Both the position numbers and the translations under genes were made by a program. From Candidatus Neomicrothrix sp. UBA2517 (GTDB lineage: Bacteria > Actinomycetota > Acidimicrobiia > Acidimicrobiales > UBA8592), in contig DDNP01000031.1 of the NCBI GenBank assembly GCA_002341185.1, positions 1 through 57,793 on the forward strand: a DNA stretch of 57,793 bases, in the 5' to 3' direction. A model generated the notes under the pieces. It was not told the origin of the DNA, did not search any database, and worked only from the letters and a program-made list of their open reading frames with translations. This document shows, one piece after another, positions 52,294 to 57,793 of this stretch; positions within the stretch are counted from its first letter, which is position 1, and each line of letters opens with the position of its first letter.

Positions 52294-52843
52294 AGCGTCT
52301 ACCTTTCATTAAATTATCCCTTGCCACTATTCCAAATGAATCCAGATCGTGGAGGAGCGAAAGCGAAGACCTGCACCTTAATCCGGCGTTCATTCGAATA
52401 GCTCTTAATAAAGACTTACTAGGGTCCGATCTGGTCATTCTCTTCATGTTTGGCTGGGTAAGTGCAAGGAAATGGATATGTCGTAAATTTTTTAAAGCGC
52501 CTTGTACTCGCCCGCTTTCAGTAAAGGTGAACGAAACCCCAGGAATAAATATGCGTTCGAACCAGCTTTTTACGATTGCAGGGAAAAGATCATTGATAAG
52601 TGGATAGCACAGTATTAAACCATCGGTAGCTTTTACTAACTCAGCAGACGTCTTCTGAGAAGGTGACACTAAATTATTATCAAGATGGTACGCCTCTCGC
52701 TCGCGCTCCGACATGAAGTCTCCGAAACCTTCTTTCGCTAAATTCAGATTTGAAATTTTAACTGGTAACTGAGCTAAGGACTCAGAAATACCCAGTATTG
52801 GAACATCTGAATCTTCAAAGGCATTTACTATTAAAAGTCTCAT
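52280..52843 (-). CDS. Flavodoxin_2-type NAD(P)H oxidoreductase (divergent)
   Basis: 187 aa, ATG. RLLIVNAF at the N-terminus and LILCYPLINDLFPAIVKSWFERIFIPGVSFTFTESG match the Flavodoxin_2 core (YP..x...P...K.W.ER.F.PG.AF). The first phosphate loop is atypical (NAFEDSD instead of xHPxxxS), so flavin binding may be altered. It is a convergent neighbour of a related fold at 51799 and divergent from the LLM gene at 52927. Confidence 0.75.
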   Translation of the reverse strand: MRLLIVNAFEDSDVPILGISESLAQLPVKISNLNLAKEGFGDFMSEREREAYHLDNNLVSPSQKTSAELVKATDGLILCYPLINDLFPAIVKSWFERIFIPGVSFTFTESGRVQGALKNLRHIHFLALTQPNMKRMTRSDPSKSLLRAIRMNAGLRCRSSLSLLHDLDSFGIVARDNLMKGRRFSQR

Positions 52844-52926
52844 CTACTAACTATTTCATACTTTCAAGAAGTCTAGAAAAATTGTCTATAACTTGAATCA
52901 AATGATCTTGCATGTAATGTCAGTCC

Positions 52927-53958
52927 ATGGCACAAAGAATGGGACTTTATCTCCAAGACAAGCATGATATAAAATATGAACTCCAGATAGCGCAATATGC
53001 AGAAGAAAAAGGTTTTTCAGAGATCTGGCAGGCGGACACCAGACTGGCGCGTGATTGCATCGTTATGATGAGCGCATTGTTGACGCATACATCCCGAATA
53101 AAGATTGGTAGTGGTGTGTTGCCAATTTACACTCGTAATCCAGCGGTTATTGCTGCTTCTTGGAGCACTATGTGGGAACTAGCAGGTTTGACGCCCGATG
53201 GAGAGAGCAGAGTCATGTTAGGTCTTGGGGCGTGGTGGGAACCCATAGCTTCCAGAGTTGGAGCAGACCGTAGATCTCCTTTGAAAGCAATGCGCGAAAA
53301 TATTGAGGCTATTCGGGCATTGTTCTCTATGGAAGAGACAAACTATGAGGGGGAATTCGTTAAATTAGACAATGTTAAATTAGACGTTGCATACGGATCC
53401 ACTGAACCAAGAAATATACCGATATACATCGGAGCAACGGGCCCTAAGATGCTGCAATTAAGTGGCGAAATTTGTGATGGGCCAGTGCTCAACTATGTTG
53501 TGTCAACTGAGTATATAAAGGATGCAGTATCCCAAGTTGAGATTGGTGCACAGAGAAGTGGTAGAGAGATCTCTGGAATAGACAGGCCTGAATTGCTGGC
53601 TTGTTCTTTATCAGATGATGACCCCGAAGCTGCGATCATGATGGGGAAGTCACTTGTTGCCTATTATCTCGGTACAGAGCCCCACATAATGAAAGCCTCA
53701 GGAGCTGATCCTGGTCTTGTAGAGAAAGTCAAAGAAATAGTCGGTTGGCCAGCGACAGAGGAGGATTATAAGAGAGCTGCACACTTAATCCCTGATGATC
53801 TAGTTAGGAAATTGATGGCTGTCGGGACTTCAAGCGAGTGTAGGGATAAGGTTTCCGAATTCATAGAAGCAGGAGTTACTTGCCCTATTCTGTACCCGAT
53901 CATGGATGATATTGAACCGGTTATTGATTCATTTTCGGATTGGGAAGTCGGAAGGTAA
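52927..53958 (+). CDS. LLM-class F420-dependent oxidoreductase (MTMR-like)
   Basis: 343 aa, ATG. FSEIWQADTRLARDCIVMM, GSGVLPIYTRNPAVIAAS, and VMLGLGAWWEPIASRVG give the methylenetetrahydromethanopterin-reductase-like pattern, with IYIGATGPKML near residue 165. F420 is the probable cofactor. One base separates its stop from the ATG of the next amidohydrolase, so the two are co-translated. Substrate unknown. Confidence 0.85.
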   Translation: MAQRMGLYLQDKHDIKYELQIAQYAEEKGFSEIWQADTRLARDCIVMMSALLTHTSRIKIGSGVLPIYTRNPAVIAASWSTMWELAGLTPDGESRVMLGLGAWWEPIASRVGADRRSPLKAMRENIEAIRALFSMEETNYEGEFVKLDNVKLDVAYGSTEPRNIPIYIGATGPKMLQLSGEICDGPVLNYVVSTEYIKDAVSQVEIGAQRSGREISGIDRPELLACSLSDDDPEAAIMMGKSLVAYYLGTEPHIMKASGADPGLVEKVKEIVGWPATEEDYKRAAHLIPDDLVRKLMAVGTSSECRDKVSEFIEAGVTCPILYPIMDDIEPVIDSFSDWEVGR

Positions 53959-53959
53959 T

Positions 53960-55366
53960 ATGTCTTCGAGCAGTTTATTAGGTGTTGATATTCTGATTGA
54001 GAAAACCGCTGTTCTTCTTCTCGACGATGAATTTACAGTCTTGGATCCTGGTTGGGTGGCTGTCATTGGAGATGTAATCAAGGAAGTCGGTTCAGGGACC
54101 CCTCCAGTGGGTGTTCGTGATGTTGCTGAAACTGTTATTGATGGGTCGGGAACTGTAACAATGCCTGGCATGGTTAACGCCCATACTCATTTGTTCCAAA
54201 CTTTCTTTCGGGGACTGGGTGACGATAAATCACTTTTAGATTGGCTCGAACATTGTATTTGGCCAGGTGCTGTGCACTTAGACGCACAGACTGCGAAGCT
54301 GGCAGCGATGGTTGGACTAATTGAGAATTTACGAACAGGTGCCACATCTGTCATTGACCATCAATATATTCATATCGATGAGAGTATTGACGACGCAATC
54401 TGTGAAGCTGCTGATGAGATTGGAGTGCGTTTTCTTCTTGCACGCGGCTGGGCAGATCGAAATTACGAGCCCTTATTAACTGAAACTCACGAGCAGGTAA
54501 TTGAAAGAACACGAACAGTTCGCAATAAATGGCAGGGCAACAATGCTGATCGTATCACGATAGAGCTCGCACCTTTAATCCCATGGGGGTGTAGCGATGA
54601 AGCTATGTCGCAAACGATAAGTGAGTCACGTTCGTGGGGAGCTGGAACTCACATACATTGTGCTGAAACTCATACCGAGGTTGAAATGAGCATTGATGAG
54701 CGGGGGTTACGTCATGTTGAATGGCTGTCGCAATTGGGGGCATTGGGTCCAGGTACTCAACTGGCCCACAGTGTTTGGTTAGATGATAATGAGCTAGACC
54801 TTATTGCTGAAAGCGGGTCAATAGTAGTTCACTGCCCCGTAAGTAATATGTATCTAGCCTCCGGAGTTCCGAGAATTCTGGACATGATTGATATGAAAAT
54901 TCCAGTTGCTCTTGCAAGCGACGGGCCAGGAAGCAATAACCGTCAAGACATGTTTGAAGCGCTTAAAGCAACAATCTTGTTACAAAAGGTCCACAATCTG
55001 AACCCGACTGCTCTTCAACCTGAGGATGCGTTAACGATGGCGTGCCGTGGAGGAGCGCGAGCGCTAGGGAAAGAAAAGCAAATCGGGCAAATCTCATCGG
55101 GTTATAAGGCTGATTTAGTCGTTGTTGACCTTGAAACCGTTTTCACAGCGCCAGTTCACAGCATTGCGAGTTCATTGGTCTATTGTGCATCGCCATCCCA
55201 AGTACGGCATGTAATTGTCGACGGTCAACTGTTGATTAAAGACTCGACACTGCTGGGATTGAATGAATTGGACATTCTTGGGCAAGCTAATGAGGCTGCC
55301 CAGAAGTTATTTACTAAAGCCGGCATAGAGTCTCGACTAACTAGAATCTCTGAAGCTACTAGTTAG
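53960..55366 (+). CDS. Amidohydrolase, AtzA/TrzN/8-oxoguanine-deaminase-like
   Basis: 468 aa from ATG at 53960 with GGAAGG just upstream; the frame is open further 5' into the LLM gene. NAHTHLFQTFFRGLGDD (about residue 66) gives the HxH metal motif, HCAETHTE the third His, LAHSVWL the fourth and ASDGPGSNN the catalytic Asp. The FFRGLGDD.SLLDWL segment is typical of the ATZ/TRZ and 8-oxoguanine/MTA-SAH deaminase group. It is expected to deaminate or dechlorinate a purine- or triazine-like ring. Paired with an LLM enzyme, as is the deaminase at 46442. Confidence 0.86.
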   Translation: MSSSSLLGVDILIEKTAVLLLDDEFTVLDPGWVAVIGDVIKEVGSGTPPVGVRDVAETVIDGSGTVTMPGMVNAHTHLFQTFFRGLGDDKSLLDWLEHCIWPGAVHLDAQTAKLAAMVGLIENLRTGATSVIDHQYIHIDESIDDAICEAADEIGVRFLLARGWADRNYEPLLTETHEQVIERTRTVRNKWQGNNADRITIELAPLIPWGCSDEAMSQTISESRSWGAGTHIHCAETHTEVEMSIDERGLRHVEWLSQLGALGPGTQLAHSVWLDDNELDLIAESGSIVVHCPVSNMYLASGVPRILDMIDMKIPVALASDGPGSNNRQDMFEALKATILLQKVHNLNPTALQPEDALTMACRGGARALGKEKQIGQISSGYKADLVVVDLETVFTAPVHSIASSLVYCASPSQVRHVIVDGQLLIKDSTLLGLNELDILGQANEAAQKLFTKAGIESRLTRISEATS

Positions 55367-56090
55367 TTGCACCGATTACAGGACGTACTTCTTTCACAAC
55401 TCGTTCTTCAGGAGAAGAGAAACTCCAAACGACGTCGTCATCACTCTCTTCATCATTTTCGCTGTTTTCTGCTAAAGCGCCTCCCGCATCGGTAACCGAA
55501 ACAACTTCAGTGATATCCTGATCGCTCGTCTCTGAGTTCGTTGAGGATTTTGAAGGTTCTTCAGCAAAAGTTTTCTCCTCGCTAGTCTCATGTTCTAGCT
55601 CAGTTGTGTCCGATTGTGTATCTTTAGTAAAGTGCGAAAGATAAATAGGATTGTTTGATCTTGGATATCCTGGGATGGATCCGGTGATGATCCTAACCCT
55701 ACTTTCAGATGACCCAAGACGTTCTTGAATAACATCAGCGAGCTCCCTCATTTTCGCTGTTGCCTCGCACTGGATCAGGATTTGACATGTGAACTTACCT
55801 GTTACGAGGGCAATATCACATACATCATCTATGTCTTCTAATGCGGTTGCGATCCGTTCAGCCTTTGATCCGTTCGGGAGGACGACATCTACATAGCCTT
55901 TGGGAAGTAACTCGTCTCTGTAATTCGCTAACTCAATTGTGAAGCGGCTAATAATGCCTGACTCTATCAGATTATTCACTCTCACGCGAGTAGCTGAATG
56001 GCTTCTACCGATTGCCTTTGATATTTCGGTGACAGTGCGGCGAGAATCTTCTTTTAACTGCATGAGGATTTCTTGGTCTAATTCATCCAT
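55359..56090 (-). CDS. Lrp/AsnC-family transcriptional regulator with acidic C-terminal tail
   Basis: 243 aa from ATG at 56090 (MDELDQEIL, the canonical Lrp beginning); an in-frame start at 56135 would lie in the operator-like repeat. Residues 1-60: helix-turn-helix (RTVTEISKAIGRSHSATRVRVNNLIESG). Residues about 60-145: RAM ligand-binding domain. Then about 95 residues of Ser/Glu/Asp/Thr-rich, presumably disordered sequence, ending in a small hydrophobic/basic patch (VVWSFSSPEERVVKEVRP). Typical Lrp proteins stop near 150-165 aa, so this tail is unusual. The target may be itself, the amidohydrolase it overlaps by 8 nt, or the secreted protein. Confidence 0.87.
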   Translation of the reverse strand: MDELDQEILMQLKEDSRRTVTEISKAIGRSHSATRVRVNNLIESGIISRFTIELANYRDELLPKGYVDVVLPNGSKAERIATALEDIDDVCDIALVTGKFTCQILIQCEATAKMRELADVIQERLGSSESRVRIITGSIPGYPRSNNPIYLSHFTKDTQSDTTELEHETSEEKTFAEEPSKSSTNSETSDQDITEVVSVTDAGGALAENSENDEESDDDVVWSFSSPEERVVKEVRPVIGATN

Positions 56091-56466
56091 AGAGCGATTA
56101 TAGCTATTTATTATTTTAATTGTGTTGATATTCAATTAAATTCACAAATTCGCAAGGATCTTAAATATCTGAAAATGACAACCAAGCAGCTTTTGAATTC
56201 GAAAAAGCGATTTTAGTCTCTAAACTGCAACTATTCTCGACCCGCAGCATACAAATAAGACAGTTTGTTATAAAGACAGAACATTGATTCCCCCTATTTC
56301 ATACAAGCCGTATTTCTTTTAACCATTTTCGCTGTCTTAATAGCCAACTTCTTATTCTTTGTAAAATCTCGAAGTGATTTTTGTTGTTGTAGTTTTTTTC
56401 CATCAAAAAGTCAATTTTAATTGTTACGTTATTCAATTCATTTCCTTGCAAGGATGACTGGACTGA
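56091..56466. other. Intergenic region between Lrp gene and secreted repeat protein
   Basis: 376 bp, very AT-rich, divergent, with no frame that looks coding. It holds the Lrp-like inverted repeat (56115-56140), a short direct repeat (AAGACAG near 56257 and 56273) and, close to 56451, AAGGA before the ATG at 56467. Both promoters must lie here; no convincing -35/-10 pair could be assigned. Confidence 0.5.
56115..56140. promoter_or_regulatory. Inverted repeat upstream of the Lrp gene
   Basis: Exact arms TTTAATTG (56115-56122) and CAATTAAA (56133-56140), 10 bp apart, centred about one helical turn and a half apart as in Lrp/AsnC half-site pairs. It lies 25-50 bp upstream of the Lrp start, where autoregulation is common in this family. 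Confidence 0.45.
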
Positions 56467-57793
56467 ATGAAGCTAACAAATTCTAAAACAAAACAGTTGC
56501 GCAAATCGCAGGTAGCTCATTTTAGAGATGTTAATTCTCGACGTCCAAACTTATGGAAAAAAGTAATTGCTTTCGGAATTTTTGCTGTAATTCCAGTACT
56601 TTTCACCCAAAAAGCGGTTTTCGCTGAAGGCGAAGGCTTCACAATTGCCGAAACTTCAGGCTCAACGTCTGTAGATGAATCAGGTACAAGTGATATTTTC
56701 ACTATTGTGCTGGATGTCCAGCCAGCCTCTGATGTTACCTTTTCAATCTCTGACGGAAGCTCTGACGAAACGTCAATTTCGCCGACCACCGTAACCTTTA
56801 CCAACAGCAACTGGGATACAGCCCAAACAGTGACAGTCACAGGAAGCGACGATGACCTCATTGATGGATCTCAAACGTCGACTATAACGATTTCTGTCGT
56901 TGATGAGATATCTGATAATGCATACGACTCTGTAGCAGATCAAACTTTGTCTGTAACTACAACTGATGATGACGCGGCAGGGTTTACCATTACTGAGACT
57001 CTCGGTGGTACAGAAGTAGATGAAACAGGAACTACGGATAATATTTCTGTAGTCCTAAATGCTGAACCTGCATCTGACGTTGTTATTTCAGTCACTTCCT
57101 CAGATACCGGGGAGGTAACTATCTCCTCAACAACTCCTCTCACCTTTACTGCAGCTAATTGGAGCATTGCGCAAACGGTGACTCTCACAGGGGCTAATGA
57201 TGACCTGGTTGACGGATCCCAAACATCCACAGTCACTCTTTCTGTAGACGATGGAAGCTCTGACGACGATTTTGACGGTATAGCAGACCAGACAGTATCT
57301 GTAACAACAACTGATAGTGACGTGGCTGGATTTACAGTTATCGAGTCAGGCGGAACAACTACGGTAGCCGAAGACGGTACCACAACAGACGACTTTACTG
57401 TCGTTCTTGATGCGCAACCTATTTCCGATGTCGTTATTTCAGTCACCTCCTTAGACACCGGTGAAGTAACTGTCTCACCCGCAACCTTGACATTCACATC
57501 CGGAAATTGGGATAGTTCTCAGACAGTAACGGTCACCGGTGTCGATGATTCCTTAATTGACGGTTCACAAACAACTACTGTCACCATGGCAGTCGTTGAT
57601 GAAAGCTCAAACGATAGTTTCGATAGTCTCGCCGATCAGACAGTTTCAGTTTCAACTGCTGATGATGATACGGCCGGATTTACCGTTACCCAGACTGATG
57701 GGTCGTCCAGTGTGACCGAAGGAGGGTCCACGGACCTCTTTACCGTGGTTTTGGACGCTCAACCAACCTCAGACGTGGTCATAACAGTTGCCT
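56467..57793 (+). CDS. Large secreted repeat protein (Calx-beta-like repeats), 3' end outside window
   Basis: An ATG at 56467 opens a frame that is still uninterrupted at the window end (442 codons). The N-terminus is basic (TKQLRKSQ...SRRPNLWKK), then a hydrophobic segment VIAFGIFAVIPVLF and an AVFAEGE site suitable for signal peptidase, about residues 35-58. The mature part consists of tandem modules of about 115-116 residues rich in Asp, Thr, Ser and Val, each containing AxGFTxxE, FTVVLDAQPxSDVVISV, LTFTxxNWDxxQTVTVTG and DDDLIDGSQT. Such Asp-rich repeats are typical of Ca2+-binding surface or adhesion proteins. Total length unknown. Confidence 0.85.
   Translation, partial: MKLTNSKTKQLRKSQVAHFRDVNSRRPNLWKKVIAFGIFAVIPVLFTQKAVFAEGEGFTIAETSGSTSVDESGTSDIFTIVLDVQPASDVTFSISDGSSDETSISPTTVTFTNSNWDTAQTVTVTGSDDDLIDGSQTSTITISVVDEISDNAYDSVADQTLSVTTTDDDAAGFTITETLGGTEVDETGTTDNISVVLNAEPASDVVISVTSSDTGEVTISSTTPLTFTAANWSIAQTVTLTGANDDLVDGSQTSTVTLSVDDGSSDDDFDGIADQTVSVTTTDSDVAGFTVIESGGTTTVAEDGTTTDDFTVVLDAQPISDVVISVTSLDTGEVTVSPATLTFTSGNWDSSQTVTVTGVDDSLIDGSQTTTVTMAVVDESSNDSFDSLADQTVSVSTADDDTAGFTVTQTDGSSSVTEGGSTDLFTVVLDAQPTSDVVITVA
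56638..57793 (+). repeat. Tandem ~345-348-bp coding repeat
   Basis: The FT(I/V) module boundary recurs at 56638, 56983, 57331 and 57679, that is spacings of 345, 348 and 348 bp. Copies differ by many substitutions but keep short identical DNA strings in the TGATGATGA and ACAGTAAC-like parts. At least three full modules and the start of a fourth lie in the window. Confidence 0.85.

Noticed and set aside
56517..57497. Minus-strand frames of 114 and 185 aa in the repeat region
   Set aside because: Antisense to the repeat protein; long only because the repeat composition avoids stops in that frame.
1..57793. tRNA, rRNA, insertion sequence, prophage or CRISPR elements
   Set aside because: Gaps were read on both strands; none contains a tRNA-like fold, transposase, integrase or repeat-spacer pattern.

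Overview
The window looks like a chromosome segment of a streamlined, uncultivated, probably marine actinobacterium (Acidimicrobiia-like). DNA is AT-leaning by eye, GTG and TTG starts are frequent, and genes are packed so tightly that all 11 convergent gene pairs are separated by at most 23 nt or overlap. The actinobacterial assignment rests on a CtpE-type P-ATPase and on IpdA/B/C/F, FadA6, alpha-methylacyl-CoA racemase and CYP142-like proteins that resemble mycobacterial sequences as I remember them; no alignment or search was run. SAR202-type Chloroflexota, also rich in luciferase-like flavin enzymes, is the main alternative host.

Layout. 1-15000: edge of an MFS exporter, two orphan solute-binding-type lipoproteins (436 and 11638), SDR + thiolase + D-aminoacylase-like amidohydrolase (minus strand), aldehyde dehydrogenase, a NUDIX/CtpE/methyltransferase run, then four small or unrecognised genes. 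15122-30416: the core of the window, a steroid ring C/D catabolism module: fadA6-SDR-ipdF-mcr (plus), a minus-strand SDR/metallo-hydrolase/LLM operon, then ipdA-ipdB-ipdC and two acyl-CoA dehydrogenases (plus), trailing into an LLM protein, a hotdog thioesterase and housekeeping genes (LMW phosphatase, HlyIII, TrmH-type methyltransferase). 30419-37060: more lipid/steroid-type genes: NTF2-like protein, acyl-CoA synthetase, a 3-alpha-hydroxysteroid-dehydrogenase-like SDR, another SDR, an LLM enzyme and a CYP142-like P450. 37159-41822: two adjacent PLP fold-II enzymes, a DUF3048 lipoprotein and a VanX-like dipeptidase. 41927-55366: accessory catabolism: CrtI-like oxidoreductase, UbiX/UbiD, a cytosine-deaminase-like amidohydrolase, an ABC transporter without a binding protein, four further LLM proteins, two Flavodoxin_2 proteins and an AtzA/TrzN-type amidohydrolase. 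55359-57793: an Lrp/AsnC regulator with an unusual acidic tail and the start of a large secreted repeat protein that runs off the window.

Taken together, the window encodes much of a pathway for taking apart sterol-like molecules: side-chain oxidation (CYP142-like), epimerisation at C25 (Mcr), CoA activation, beta-oxidation, and ring C/D hydrolysis (IpdAB). Seven LLM-class flavin/F420 enzymes and six SDRs are interleaved. The usual pathway regulators (KstR, KstR2), EchA20, FadD3 and the ring A/B (Hsa/Kst) enzymes are not in this window. No tRNA, rRNA, CRISPR array, insertion sequence or phage gene was seen.
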